Of a stretch of 64,000 bases of DNA, positions 1 through 8,793 are shown in pieces. A program made the translations under genes and the position numbers. Source of the stretch: Pseudovibrio sp. M1P-2-3 (GTDB lineage Bacteria; Pseudomonadota; Alphaproteobacteria; Rhizobiales; Stappiaceae); the NCBI RefSeq assembly GCF_031501865.1, contig NZ_JARRCW010000001.1:3121001-3185000 (forward strand), written 5' to 3'. Under the pieces are notes generated by a model. That model made no database searches. It was given only the letters and a program-made list of their open reading frames with translations, and was not told where the DNA came from. Within the stretch, counting starts at the first letter, position 1, and each line of letters begins with the position of its first letter.

Positions 1-428
1 AAGCAAGAACAGGTAAAGCCCCAAAAGTATTTTTAGCAACGTTGGGCGGAGTTGCCGACCATACGGCTCGGGCTACTTATGCAGCTAACCTCTACGCTTC
101 CGGTGGCATAGAGGCCACTCCAGCAGAACACTACTCTTCTTTAGACGCCATGATAGACAGCTTTAACGAGAGCGAAGCCCAACTGGCTTGTCTCTGCTCT
201 TCATCTACAATTTACCAAGAACAGGCGAAGTCTGTTATTGAAGCGTTTGGCAAAACCGAAATTCTACGTTTAACTCTTGCAGGTAAGCCTTCTGAACTCG
301 AAAGTACTGCTAACGCCTCCAAACTGAATGGGTTTATCTTTACTGGTTGTAATATTCTGGAGGAGCTAAAAGCCTGTTATACATTACTTGACAGATCCGA
401 TGAATACAAATTGGAGGCACGGATATGA
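1..428 (+). CDS. mutA: Methylmalonyl-CoA mutase small (beta) subunit, 3' part
   Basis: The reading frame is open from base 3, so the gene begins outside the window. The visible part is the C-terminal end of the non-catalytic subunit that pairs with the B12-binding large subunit to convert methylmalonyl-CoA to succinyl-CoA in propionate catabolism. A family motif is visible at the edge: KVFLATLGG followed by [18 protein letters not shown], then a degenerate Rossmann-like cobalamin-type fold without the cobalamin-ligating DxHxxG. An in-frame TTG at 42 is not the true start, because conserved sequence continues upstream of it. The stop overlaps the next start by 4 bases, the usual translational coupling of the two subunits. 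Confidence 0.88.
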   Translation, partial: ARTGKAPKVFLATLGGVADHTARATYAANLYASGGIEATPAEHYSSLDAMIDSFNESEAQLACLCSSSTIYQEQAKSVIEAFGKTEILRLTLAGKPSELESTANASKLNGFIFTGCNILEELKACYTLLDRSDEYKLEARI

Positions 429-2602
429 GCCAGTTTCCTGACTTCTCACAGCTTGATCTAATAGATCAACCTTTACAGGCAAACAGTTCCCGTCCCTCTC
501 ACTGGGAAACTCCAGAGGGGATTGCAATCAAGCCAGCCTATGGTCCTGAAGATACCTCCGATTTGCCGCAGTTACATACTTGGCCGGGCCTTGCACCCTT
601 CATGCGCGGGCCATACCCAACCATGTACGTCCAGCGACCATGGACCATTCGCCAATATGCGGGCTTTTCTACTGCCGAAGACTCCAATGCGTTTTACCGA
701 CGCAATTTAGCTGCTGGGCAAAAAGGCCTTTCGGTCGCGTTCGACTTGGCAACCCACCGTGGTTACGATAGCGATCACCCCCGGGTTGCCGGTGATGTTG
801 GAATGGCAGGTGTAGCAATTGACAGCATCTATGACATGCGTACGCTCTTTGACCGGATTCCCCTTGATAAAATGAGCGTTTCCATGACCATGAACGGTGC
901 TGTTCTGCCCGTGCTTGCGCTCTATATTGTGGCTGCTGAAGAGCAAGGCGTTTCCGCTGAACACCTATCCGGGACAATTCAGAACGATATCTTGAAGGAG
1001 TTTATGGTCAGGAATACCTATATCTATCCACCAGCTCCTTCTATGCGCATTATTTCGGATATCTTCAAATATACATCGAAGAACATGCCGAAATTCAATT
1101 CCATTTCAATCTCTGGCTATCATATGCAAGAAGCCGGTGCTACAGCAGACCTAGAGCTTGCATTTACGATTGCAGATGGCATCGAATATGCCCGCGCAGG
1201 TGTTGCTGCTGGCATGCATATTGACCAATTTGCTCCTCGACTTTCGTTCTTCTGGGCCATTGGAATGAACTTCTTTATGGAAGTCGCAAAGCTGCGAGCT
1301 GCTCGTTTGATCTGGGCAAAACTCATGCAGGAAAACTTCCAACCACAAAACCCAAAAAGTCTATCGCTACGTACACACTCGCAAACCTCAGGCTGGTCAC
1401 TCACAGCACAAGATGTGTTTAACAATGTAACGCGGACAACTGTTGAAGCTATGGCGGCAACACAAGGGCATACCCAATCATTGCACACCAACGCCTTAGA
1501 TGAAGCCCTAGCCCTTCCAACAGACTTTTCTGCACGTATTGCCCGAAATACCCAGTTATTCTTGCAGCAAGAAAGTGGAACTACCGCAACCATCGATCCA
1601 TGGGGTGGCTCCTATTATGTAGAGAGTCTGACGAATGATCTTGCAGCGAAAGCCCTTAAACATATTGAAGAAATTGAAAGCTTGGGCGGTATGGCCAAAG
1701 CGATTGAAAAGGGCATACCAAAACTAAGAATTGAAGAAGCTGCTGCAAAAACGCAGGCTCGCATTGATAGCGGAAACCAGAGTGTTATTGGCGTTAATAA
1801 ATTTCGCCCTAAAGAAGAAGAGCAGTTAGAAGTTCTGCACGTTGACAATGCAGAAGTACGTGCAAAACAAATTGAAAAGCTGAAACGCCTTCGTGAAGAG
1901 CGGAATGAAAAAGAGACACAAGCAGCACTAAAAGAATTGGAGAATGCTGCACGTAGCGGGAATGGCAACCTTCTGGACCTTTCAGTAAAAGCCGCGAGAG
2001 CCTTAGCTTCAGTTGGCGAAATCTCACTTGCTATGGAAAAAGCATTTGGCCGTCATAGAGCAGAAATTCAATCCATAACCGGCGTCTATAAAAGAGAAGT
2101 TGGCGCAATGTCTGATAGTGTTACTAATCTCGATCATCTGATTGCCAAATTTGAAGAAAATGATGGACGCCGCCCGCGCATTCTTGTCGCCAAAATGGGG
2201 CAGGATGGCCATGATCGAGGGCAGAAAGTCATTGCCTCAGCTTTCGCTGATCTTGGGTTCGACGTGGACATTGGCCCACTTTTCGCAACTCCAGAGGAAG
2301 CAGCCCGTCAAGCTATTGAAAACGATGTGCACATAGTTGGCGTATCGTCTCTTGCTGCCGGACACCTCACACTTGTCCCTGCTCTGAAAAAGGCCCTACA
2401 AAATGAGGGAAGAGACGATATAATGATCGTTGTTGGAGGTGTCATTCCTCCGCAAGATTATGATGCGTTATACGCTGCCGGTGCCAGCGCTATCTTCCCT
2501 CCAGGTACAGTTATATCAGAAGCAGCAGTCGAGTTGGTACATGACCTCAACTCGCGTCTTGGCTATGAAGAAAACATGCCCCCACAGCAGGCTGTAACCT
2601 AA
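425..2602 (+). CDS. scpA: Methylmalonyl-CoA mutase large (alpha) subunit
   Basis: This 725-residue protein is the catalytic, adenosylcobalamin-dependent subunit. Its length is normal for the family. The N-terminal TIM-barrel mutase domain (about 40-550) carries the substrate-channel signature [20 protein letters not shown] and the run [16 protein letters not shown]. The C-terminal cobalamin-binding domain has D594-x-H596-x-x-G599 (GQDGHDRG), with His596 the expected lower axial cobalt ligand, followed by GVSSLAAGH and VVGGVIPP. The start overlaps the small-subunit stop by 4 bases. The MeaB GTPase that normally protects this enzyme lies downstream at 4452 but is separated from it by an acetyltransferase gene and an IS element. 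Confidence 0.97.
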   Translation: MSQFPDFSQLDLIDQPLQANSSRPSHWETPEGIAIKPAYGPEDTSDLPQLHTWPGLAPFMRGPYPTMYVQRPWTIRQYAGFSTAEDSNAFYRRNLAAGQKGLSVAFDLATHRGYDSDHPRVAGDVGMAGVAIDSIYDMRTLFDRIPLDKMSVSMTMNGAVLPVLALYIVAAEEQGVSAEHLSGTIQNDILKEFMVRNTYIYPPAPSMRIISDIFKYTSKNMPKFNSISISGYHMQEAGATADLELAFTIADGIEYARAGVAAGMHIDQFAPRLSFFWAIGMNFFMEVAKLRAARLIWAKLMQENFQPQNPKSLSLRTHSQTSGWSLTAQDVFNNVTRTTVEAMAATQGHTQSLHTNALDEALALPTDFSARIARNTQLFLQQESGTTATIDPWGGSYYVESLTNDLAAKALKHIEEIESLGGMAKAIEKGIPKLRIEEAAAKTQARIDSGNQSVIGVNKFRPKEEEQLEVLHVDNAEVRAKQIEKLKRLREERNEKETQAALKELENAARSGNGNLLDLSVKAARALASVGEISLAMEKAFGRHRAEIQSITGVYKREVGAMSDSVTNLDHLIAKFEENDGRRPRILVAKMGQDGHDRGQKVIASAFADLGFDVDIGPLFATPEEAARQAIENDVHIVGVSSLAAGHLTLVPALKKALQNEGRDDIMIVVGGVIPPQDYDALYAAGASAIFPPGTVISEAAVELVHDLNSRLGYEENMPPQQAVT

Positions 2603-3219
2603 TTATATGCGGGAAAAAGAACCTTCTCCTGCTTTGGCTGAAGGTTCTTTTCTATCAAACGCTCCATTACATAATTGAGGTGGCGCTCTTCCCCAAGCTC
2701 AAAGTATGTCTCTCCAATCACTCCAAATTTAACATTCTCATAAAATGCAATAGCTCTTTTATTACTATACAAAACATGCAGTTGAAGAGATCTCCCCCCT
2801 TGCTGGGCACAATATCGGATGGCCTCCTTCATTAGTTTCTGGCCGAGCCCTTTACCTGTAAAGCTCTCCTTCACATAAAGAGTTTGGATAATGAATACCG
2901 CGCCTTTATGGCTTGGCAGCGTGGCATTCCCATCCAGCCGGAGGTAGCCAACAACCCCTACATCTGTTTCCGCAACGAATATCTTTTGATTTGGATTTTC
3001 AAACCAATCAGTAAAGGCTTTAGGAGTGAAAGTAGATAGGGCATATTCAGCATACAGCTTGTTTACGCCATCTTGTGCATAGGTTGTCATCCATACTTCA
3101 ACGGACAATGCAGCCAATACAGCAACATCCTCACCGTTATAGTCTTGAGCCTTTATACTGAAACATATCCAGCTGCCTTGAAGTAATTCCAACACTCTTG
3201 GGGTGTGAACAGATCGCAT
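2599..3219 (-). CDS. GNAT family N-acetyltransferase, 5' end altered by IS element
   Basis: This is a probable acetyl-CoA-dependent N-acetyltransferase of unknown substrate. GNAT features are the N-terminal helix [13 protein letters not shown], strand 4/motif [28 protein letters not shown] split as VFIIQTLYV and GKGLGQKLM (the acetyl-CoA pyrophosphate loop), and the C-terminal [20 protein letters not shown]. Conserved sequence begins only at [11 protein letters not shown] (about 3157). The first ~21 residues of the open frame (from ATG 3219) are read from the end of the neighbouring IS630-type element and do not look like a GNAT. The native start was therefore probably lost or moved by the insertion, and expression is doubtful. 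The stop overlaps the convergent scpA stop. Confidence 0.72.
   Translation of the reverse strand: MRSVHTPRVLELLQGSWICFSIKAQDYNGEDVAVLAALSVEVWMTTYAQDGVNKLYAEYALSTFTPKAFTDWFENPNQKIFVAETDVGVVGYLRLDGNATLPSHKGAVFIIQTLYVKESFTGKGLGQKLMKEAIRYCAQQGGRSLQLHVLYSNKRAIAFYENVKFGVIGETYFELGEERHLNYVMERLIEKNLQPKQEKVLFPAYN
2615..2651 (+). terminator. Rho-independent terminator of scpA, inside the GNAT coding region
   Basis: The arms AAAAGAACCTTC (2615-2626) and GAAGGTTCTTTT (2640-2651) form a 12-bp stem with a 13-base loop, ending in a T-run on the + strand. It begins 13 bases after the scpA stop. Because the convergent acetyltransferase gene ends at 2599, the whole hairpin also encodes the last residues of that protein. 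Confidence 0.7.
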
Positions 3220-3758
3220 ATGTCACCCAGAGCCTTTATCAAGGTCTCAAAGGTTCTGGCTTTCATTCTGCGTAGGTGTGCTTTGAGCTTGGAAAACGCC
3301 ATTTCGATAGGATTGAGATCAGGAGAATAGGGCGGCAGAAAAAGGAACCAACACCCGCTTTGTCTGAGGGCCCTTGCGGCTTCTGGAACTTTGTGTGTGG
3401 ACAGGTTATCCAGAATGACCACCGTTTTAGGGTGCAAGCATGGAGCCAGTTGTGTCGTGATATAAGTGGTGAATGCCTTGCCATTCATGGCCCCGTCCAG
3501 AACCCAGGGCGCAATGAGTCCCTCGTGGGTCAAACCGGCGATAAAGGTCTGGTTCTGCCAGCGTCCAAACGGCGCTGTGTCAAGGGCTCGTTCCCCTTTA
3601 AAGGCTCGGCCTCGCAGCCGGGTTAAATTCGTTTTAACACTGGTTTCATCGAGAAACACCAGTCTCTCAGGCAGATCACGCATTATAGGCTGACGGGTGT
3701 GGCGCCATTCATCTCTGGCATTTTGTACATGGAGTTTGCCACGCTCGGTTGCCACCAA
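3153..3758 (-). CDS. IS630 transposase, catalytic half (orfB)
   Basis: This half carries the DDE transposase domain. The three catalytic acidic residues are in [17 protein letters not shown] and [12 protein letters not shown], with the family motif [11 protein letters not shown] intact. The C-terminus reads [14 protein letters not shown], typical of alphaproteobacterial IS630 elements. The listed start is a TTG in the overlap with orfA. It is more likely translated as a fusion: a -1 slip on the A8 run at 3762-3769 gives [12 protein letters not shown], which restores the expected KKSLVA-type junction. All catalytic residues are present, so the element may be active. Confidence 0.85.
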   Translation of the reverse strand: MVATERGKLHVQNARDEWRHTRQPIMRDLPERLVFLDETSVKTNLTRLRGRAFKGERALDTAPFGRWQNQTFIAGLTHEGLIAPWVLDGAMNGKAFTTYITTQLAPCLHPKTVVILDNLSTHKVPEAARALRQSGCWFLFLPPYSPDLNPIEMAFSKLKAHLRRMKARTFETLIKALGDICDLFTPQECWNYFKAAGYVSV

Positions 3759-4111
3759 CGATTTTTTTTATAGGTGTAGCCAAGACGGCGCAAAGCCTTG
3801 GAGACGGAAGTATGGTGAACCCTCACTCCCTCAGCCATGAAAAGTGCATCACATAACTCCATCAACGTGATATCTCCGTCTTGATTGACCAGCTCGCGCA
3901 AGAAGGAGAGGTAGGGCTCCAATTTTCCGCCTCCCTTTGGGCGCCCTGTCCTGACCGGGATTAAACTCTGCCCCTCCCGAACTTTACGGGCCAAGCGAGA
4001 TCCTGATGCTGGAGAGATCAGCAGGCGGCGTGCTGCTTCACGCCCGCTCATCCCGGATAAAATGAGCCTTTTAAAGCGAAGGCGTAAATCAAGTGAAAGT
4101 GGCCGGCCCAT
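3683..4111 (-). CDS. IS630 transposase, N-terminal half (orfA)
   Basis: This 142-residue frame carries the DNA-binding part of the transposase. The N-terminal helix-turn-helix is [17 protein letters not shown] followed by [20 protein letters not shown], and a winged-helix segment ([13 protein letters not shown], then [18 protein letters not shown]) follows. Its last residues after TYKKN do not resemble transposases. The homologous continuation lies in the -1 frame (orfB), which supports a frameshift at the A8 run. The ATG at 4111 is preceded by GGGAGGAGAT, a good ribosome binding site. Confidence 0.85.
   Translation of the reverse strand: MGRPLSLDLRLRFKRLILSGMSGREAARRLLISPASGSRLARKVREGQSLIPVRTGRPKGGGKLEPYLSFLRELVNQDGDITLMELCDALFMAEGVRVHHTSVSKALRRLGYTYKKNRWWQPSVANSMYKMPEMNGATPVSL
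3762..3769 (-). other. Programmed -1 ribosomal frameshift site (A8 run)
   Basis: On the minus strand the sequence TAT followed by eight A residues lies in the orfA/orfB overlap. Reading AAA AAA in the orfA frame and slipping back one base enters the orfB frame at AAA TCG TTG. The fused product across this point matches the continuous transposases of the family, whereas either frame alone does not. Confidence 0.75.
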
Positions 4112-4451
4112 GTGATCTCCTCCCTAAAAGGAGTGAATCACAAATCAACCTGATTGGGAATCCCCAATCGATTCAGCGTTGCGCCTCATTGCTTTAGCCC
4201 CGCGAATACTAATTTCCTGCAAACTAATCACTCCGCTTAGTAGCCCCAAGCACTTTGCTTTTATCTCTTGCTCTTAATGCAAACTACTTATCCTCACCTG
4301 CATGGGGAATTGCAATTTGAAATTGAAATTCCAACCCCGTTATTTGATGTTCTCTGGAGATGGGCTGTTATTGATCCTATTGGCCTGCTTGCGTTTCAAG
4401 TCAATATGGCTGAATTTCTATCCAATTTTCTTCTTCTTGACGAGGCCGGTA
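4112..4451. other. Stretch between transposase and meaB
   Basis: This stretch holds the right end of the IS element (inverted pair GATTGGG/CCCAATC at about 4152-4169) and then the leader of meaB. Two overlapping open frames run through 4268-4451 but look like no known protein and have no good ribosome binding site. I see no gene here. A promoter for meaB is needed if the IS has cut it off from scpA, but no clear -35/-10 pair stands out. Confidence 0.4.
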
Positions 4452-5471
4452 ATGAAAGCGACGAACCCCAAGCCACCAATGGACCTCAAGGAGCTTGCCA
4501 CGCTCATCATAGAAGGAAACAGGTCTGCATTGGCCCGCGCTATCACACTCGTTGAATCGAAAAACCCTCATCACAGAAAACAGGCGGAAGAGCTTCTCTC
4601 TCTTCTAATGGGTAACTCTGGTAAGGCGTTGCGCATAGGAATTACTGGTGTTCCAGGAGTTGGAAAATCAACGACTATAGACAGCTTTGGATCCAATTTG
4701 ACAGCTGCAGGCTATAAAATCGCAGTCTTGGCGGTAGACCCCTCCTCCACTCGAAAAGGTGGTTCCATATTGGGGGACAAGACCCGCATGTCACAATTAG
4801 CCCACGATAAGAATGCGTATATCCGGCCGTCTCCCTCCTCTGGAACCTTAGGTGGCGTTGCCGCTAAAACCCGAGAGACAATGTTACTATGCGAAGCCGC
4901 TGGCTTTGACATAATCTTGGTCGAGACAGTTGGCATCGGGCAATCTGAAATAACAGTAGCCCAAATGGTTGATTTATTTCTTGTTCTAATGCTGCCAGGC
5001 GCTGGTGACGAACTGCAAGGAATAAAGAAAGGCGTTTTGGAAGTCGCTGATCTTATCGCTATCAATAAAGCAGATGGGGAGGGTGACGTACGCGCAAGAA
5101 AAGCTGCCTCCGAGTATAGAGCTGCATTGAACATTCTCGCACCGCGCTCCAAAAACTGGTCTCCTCCTGTTTTGACCATATCCGGCTTAAACAACCTAAG
5201 GTTGAATGAGCTATGGTCAGAAATTCTAAGGTTTCAAGAAACTATGAAAGCCACGGGAGAATGGGATCAGCGCCGATCAGAGCAGCAAGTTGCTTGGATG
5301 TGGAGTCTACTTCAAGATAACTTGATTTCTACGTTCAAAGAAAATCAAAACGTACGAGACCTTTTACCTAATTTGGAGGAATCCGTAAGGCATGGGCACG
5401 TTCCAGCATCAGCTGCCGCCTCTCAGCTTACTGATGTCTTCTTTCGCCAGATTGCTAATACGGCTATATAG
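4452..5471 (+). CDS. meaB: MeaB/ArgK-type GTPase, methylmalonyl-CoA mutase chaperone
   Basis: This G3E-family P-loop GTPase escorts methylmalonyl-CoA mutase, gating cofactor loading and protecting it from inactivation. From ATG 4452 it has 339 residues, close to the family norm. It has P-loop GVPGVGKS (66-73), AVDPSSTRKGGSILGDKTRM, ETVGIGQSE (switch region) and NKADGEGD (guanine specificity). The frame is open upstream to 4302, but those extra 50 residues are unlike the family, so the ATG at 4452 is preferred. It would normally be cotranscribed with scpA. Here about 1.8 kb including the IS and a terminator after scpA intervenes. Confidence 0.93.
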   Translation: MKATNPKPPMDLKELATLIIEGNRSALARAITLVESKNPHHRKQAEELLSLLMGNSGKALRIGITGVPGVGKSTTIDSFGSNLTAAGYKIAVLAVDPSSTRKGGSILGDKTRMSQLAHDKNAYIRPSPSSGTLGGVAAKTRETMLLCEAAGFDIILVETVGIGQSEITVAQMVDLFLVLMLPGAGDELQGIKKGVLEVADLIAINKADGEGDVRARKAASEYRAALNILAPRSKNWSPPVLTISGLNNLRLNELWSEILRFQETMKATGEWDQRRSEQQVAWMWSLLQDNLISTFKENQNVRDLLPNLEESVRHGHVPASAAASQLTDVFFRQIANTAI

Positions 5472-5505
5472 GTAGCTATTGGCTCAAAGAGCTCAATCTA
5501 AGTAC

Positions 5506-5535
5506 CTCCGAGAGTTAAATAACAACCTCTCGGAG
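5506..5535. terminator. Bidirectional terminator between meaB and the SulP gene
   Basis: CTCCGAGAG (5506-5514) and CTCTCGGAG (5527-5535) form a perfect 9-bp stem with a 12-base loop. Flanking AGTA/TACT can extend it past one mismatch. It lies between two convergent genes and is followed by TACTTTCT on the + strand. Confidence 0.65.
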
Positions 5536-5562
5536 ATACTTTCTAACCTACCGCCAGCACCT

Positions 5563-7161
5563 TTAAGCTGGAGCGTTGCCTTTGCTTAGCTCAGTGCCAG
5601 TATAGTCAACTGCCACTCCATAAGTCGGATCCTCATCTCCAGCCAGCTCAACCATTGAACCAGCCTTCTTAAGGAGCTTCTGACAATCTGGGCTCAAGTG
5701 GCGAAGGTGTAATTTTTTTCCTGCGGTCTGGTACCGTGATGCCAGACTATCAATGGCTTGTAAGCCAGAATGATCAACCACACGGGAGTGTATAAAGTCG
5801 ACGATCACTTCTTCAGGATCGTCCTCAGGACTAAAGATTTCAGCAAAGCCTGTTGCACTACCAAAAAACAGGGGCCCCTCCAGTTTATAAACAAGGGCAC
5901 CATCGGCGCTGTGGAATTTGTGCGCACTAATTCTTTTGGAGGTGTTCCATGCATAGGCTAGTGCCGAAACAATAACTCCAACAATAACAGCGACCGCCAA
6001 GTCTGAGTACACAGTGACTGCTGTCACCAATGCAATTACGACAGCATCTATCAAAGGGATTTTGTGTAGTATCTTGAACGTATTCCAGGCAAATGTTCCG
6101 ATAACAACCATGAACATTACGCCAACAAGAGCAGCCAGCGGAATTTGCTCAATTAAACCAGATGCAAACAGAATGAAGGACAGCAAAAAGAGTGAAGCAG
6201 CTATACCTGCTATACGTGTTCGCCCACCAGATTTTACATTGATCATTGATTGACCAATCATGGCACAACCGCCCATCCCTCCGAAGAAACCAGTCACGAC
6301 ATTCGCTGCACCCTGTGCGACACACTCCTGAGAGCTTCCACCTTTTTTTCCAGTCATATCGGACACAAGATTGAGCGTCAAAAGGCTTTCAATAAGACCA
6401 ATCGCAGCTAGAATCAGTGAATACGGCAGAATGATAGTCAGTGTTTCGAAACTCAAGGGAACCATTGGGATACTGAATTCAGGTAGGCCACCCTTAATAG
6501 AGGCCATATCGCCAACAGTACGGACATCCAGTCCAAAGCCAATTACAACAACTGAAACAACCAAGATACCGGCAAGTGGCGCAGGCACAATAGAGGTCAC
6601 TTTTGGCAGCCCCCAGATAACAAGCATAGTGAGACCAACCAAACCCAGCATCAAGAATAGTTCCTGACCGCCCAGCCATTCAGTTGCGCCTGTTACTTCA
6701 TTGGTAAACTGGAACTGCCCAAGTTGGGCAAGGAATATTACGATCGCCAAACCGTTTACAAAACCAAGCATCACAGGATGAGGAACCAGCCGCATAAACT
6801 TACCCCAGCGCAGGATACCAAACACGATCTGGATAACGCCCATGAGAACAACAGCCGCAAAAAGATATTCCACACCGTGTTGAACAACCAAAGACACCAT
6901 AACAACGGCAAGGGCACCCGTTGCTCCCGAGATCATTCCCGGACGCCCACCGAACACCGCTGTAATTATTCCAACAATAAAGGCGGCATAAAGGCCCACA
7001 AGTGGGTGAACTTGCGCAACAAAAGCGAAGGCCACAGCTTCCGGTACGAGAGCAAGAGCCACAGTAAGGCCGGAGAGGATTTCTGTTTTTATGATGTTAA
7101 TTGAAAAACCTGACGATGCAGGGGCAATAGTATGCGCAGACGAGTGCAAGGGCTGCTCCAA
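5563..7161 (-). CDS. SulP family inorganic anion transporter with STAS domain
   Basis: This 532-residue inner-membrane anion transporter is of the SulP (SLC26) family, so its substrate could be sulfate, bicarbonate or another anion. The hydrophobic domain begins with the family signature LVPEAVAFAFVAQVHPLVGLY and GGRPGMISGATGA, followed by about 10-12 membrane segments up to residue ~410. A cytoplasmic STAS domain follows (about 435-520, PEEVIVDFIHSRVVDHSGLQ). The only plausible start is a TTG at 7161; no ATG exists before the first membrane segments. The gene stands alone, convergent with meaB, with its promoter in the 7162-7603 gap. Substrate cannot be told from sequence. Confidence 0.9.
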   Translation of the reverse strand: MEQPLHSSAHTIAPASSGFSINIIKTEILSGLTVALALVPEAVAFAFVAQVHPLVGLYAAFIVGIITAVFGGRPGMISGATGALAVVMVSLVVQHGVEYLFAAVVLMGVIQIVFGILRWGKFMRLVPHPVMLGFVNGLAIVIFLAQLGQFQFTNEVTGATEWLGGQELFLMLGLVGLTMLVIWGLPKVTSIVPAPLAGILVVSVVVIGFGLDVRTVGDMASIKGGLPEFSIPMVPLSFETLTIILPYSLILAAIGLIESLLTLNLVSDMTGKKGGSSQECVAQGAANVVTGFFGGMGGCAMIGQSMINVKSGGRTRIAGIAASLFLLSFILFASGLIEQIPLAALVGVMFMVVIGTFAWNTFKILHKIPLIDAVVIALVTAVTVYSDLAVAVIVGVIVSALAYAWNTSKRISAHKFHSADGALVYKLEGPLFFGSATGFAEIFSPEDDPEEVIVDFIHSRVVDHSGLQAIDSLASRYQTAGKKLHLRHLSPDCQKLLKKAGSMVELAGDEDPTYGVAVDYTGTELSKGNAPA

Positions 7162-7603
7162 TCGAATTAGTCTAATATGGGTTAGATCAGCTAGAGCAAT
7201 AAGATGCAGCTAGCTTCATAGAAAACATCGCGCCAATTTTTCCATGGCGAATTAGAATCCCACTCCAGTTTTCTATAGTGCTGTATAGCGGATTGGTTAC
7301 GCCAAAGCCTCGAAACTTAGTTTGGCAGTACACCTTCAAAACAGGTCATTTACATTTAAGTTCAAAAACAAGCAAGTAGGAGAGGCTAACTTTCTCGATA
7401 AATGAGAAAAAGACAAGCTGTATCTTCACTAACTACCACCACAAATAGTGGGAGATACTACTCGGACTAATGAACTATAAAATTAAAGCAAACTCAGTCG
7501 ACAAAAATCCTTTACAAGAAAACCAGCTATAGGGTAGGCGCTTATGAAACAAAGAGTTTCAACTCACCCTGCAAATCATTAGGCAAGAGTGGTTAAAGAC
7601 CCA
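7162..7603. promoter_or_regulatory. Divergent upstream region of the SulP and asparaginase genes
   Basis: This 440-base AT-rich gap separates two divergent genes and must carry both promoters. A small inverted repeat, TTTCTC-N7-GAGAAA, lies near 7391-7409. I see no recognisable operator, riboswitch or small gene, and no convincing -35/-10 set. Confidence 0.4.
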
Positions 7604-8626
7604 ATGGACAATCCGGTTTTGGTGGAAGTTACACGCGGTAACCTCATAGAGAGTAGGCATCGCGGAAGTATCGCTATTGTTGATGAAACAGGCCACCTTG
7701 TATTCGGCATAGGAGACGTGGAGCAAGGAGTGTTTCCACGTTCAGCCATCAAAGTACTTCAGGCTCTTCCATTAGTCGAATCGGGAGCGGCAGACGCTCT
7801 GGATTACGATGAAGCAGAGTTGGCACTTGCTTGCGCATCTCACAATGGTGAAGAAGTCCATGCAAAAACAGCCAGAATGATGCTTCGAAAAGCGGGCTTA
7901 TCTGAAGATAGCCTGCTATGTGGTGAGCAATGGCCCACCCTCATGCATGACATTATTCAGCTCATCGAGAATAAAGAAAAGCCCTGCCCTCTTCATAATA
8001 ACTGTTCAGGAAAACATGCAGGTTTTCTGGGCCTTGCAAGAGTAATGGGCATTTCCACTGAGAACTATGTTGACTACGATCATCCGGTTCAAAAAGAAAT
8101 CCGGAATGTACTGGAAGCCATGACAGGTGAAATTCTTGGCTCCGAACACTGTGGAACTGATGGATGTTCAATTCCGACCTATGCGATTGCCCTAAACAAA
8201 ACCGCCAGAGCATTTGCCTGCTTTGGAACTGGTGAAGGCTTAGACCCAGTACGTGCGAACGCAGCGGAAACGCTTTTTGAAGCCTGCGTTAATGAGCCAT
8301 ATATGGTTGCTGGAAAACAACGTTTTTGTACAGATATCATGCACGCCTTTAAAGGGAGAGCCTTTGTAAAACATGGCGCGGAAGGTGTTTTCTGCGCATC
8401 TATTCCCGAGCTCGGCTTTGGCGTCACTTTAAAGTGTGATGATGGTACAATTCGTGCCTCCGAAGTTATGATGGCCTCGGTTCTAGACTCTCTTCTGGAT
8501 ACCAATGATGAAGAAACAGCAGGCCTGTCACCATGGCTTACACAGCCTCTGGAGAGCCGCAGAGGAAAGCAAGTAGGAGAAGTACGTCCGGTAAAAGATT
8601 TTAGTCAGCTACTTAAAAATCTGTAG
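7604..8626 (+). CDS. Asparaginase (Rhizobium AnsA / asparaginase II type)
   Basis: This is a probable L-asparaginase of the PF06089 family, hydrolysing asparagine to aspartate and ammonia, probably in the cytoplasm since no signal peptide is seen. The N-terminus NPVLVEVTRG followed by ESRHRGSIAIVD, then FPRSAIKVLQALPLVESGA, LACASHNGEEVH, NNCSGKHAGFL, and CGTDGCSIPTYA are conserved blocks of this group, which includes the Rhizobium etli enzyme. The ATG at 7604 fits the family start (MDNPVLVEV). A GTG at 7589 would add five residues. No neighbouring nitrogen-metabolism gene is present. Confidence 0.88.
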   Translation: MDNPVLVEVTRGNLIESRHRGSIAIVDETGHLVFGIGDVEQGVFPRSAIKVLQALPLVESGAADALDYDEAELALACASHNGEEVHAKTARMMLRKAGLSEDSLLCGEQWPTLMHDIIQLIENKEKPCPLHNNCSGKHAGFLGLARVMGISTENYVDYDHPVQKEIRNVLEAMTGEILGSEHCGTDGCSIPTYAIALNKTARAFACFGTGEGLDPVRANAAETLFEACVNEPYMVAGKQRFCTDIMHAFKGRAFVKHGAEGVFCASIPELGFGVTLKCDDGTIRASEVMMASVLDSLLDTNDEETAGLSPWLTQPLESRRGKQVGEVRPVKDFSQLLKNL

Positions 8627-8691
8627 GCCAATTTCCGTATATACCTCTGATTTTCTGACCAATGTCAGACATATTAGTTAACTAGCATATA

Positions 8692-8731
8692 TCTGACATC
8701 GAACTCTCCAGCAAGAGAGTTTGATGTCAGA
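8692..8731. terminator. Long hairpin between convergent asparaginase and sensor kinase genes
   Basis: The 17-base arms 8692-8708 (TCTGACATC then GAACTCTC) and 8715-8731 (GAGAGTTT then GATGTCAGA) pair with one G-T wobble around a 6-base loop. The position suits a bidirectional terminator, but the following TTCATCTTCCC is a poor T-tract. A third copy of ATGTCAGA at 8662-8669 can pair with the left arm instead. Confidence 0.5.
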
Positions 8732-8793
8732 TTCATCTTCCCAATTTCATATAAGGGTGCACTGTACTGCCCCGCAACCGAGCAAGCACACAA

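Larger units (their letters stand above)
3153..4111 (-). mobile_element. IS630-family insertion sequence (transposase region)
   Basis: Two overlapping frames on the minus strand encode an IS630-type transposase. The element's left end must lie close to 3153, where transposase sequence stops and GNAT sequence begins. The right end lies somewhere in 4112-4200. An inverted pair GATTGGG/CCCAATC is visible at about 4152-4169, but I could not align convincing terminal inverted repeats or a duplicated TA target, so the limits given are those of the coding region only. It sits between scpA and meaB. Confidence 0.75.

Noticed and set aside
1120-1593. 157-codon frame opposite scpA
   Set aside because: It is antisense to the conserved mutase barrel and has no start context.
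4152-4169. GATTGGG/CCCAATC as IS630 terminal inverted repeat
   Set aside because: It is an internal palindrome and does not match the sequence near 3153 well enough to be the other terminus.
4268-4555. Open frame overlapping the meaB start
   Set aside because: No recognisable product, and it overlaps the well-supported meaB N-terminus.
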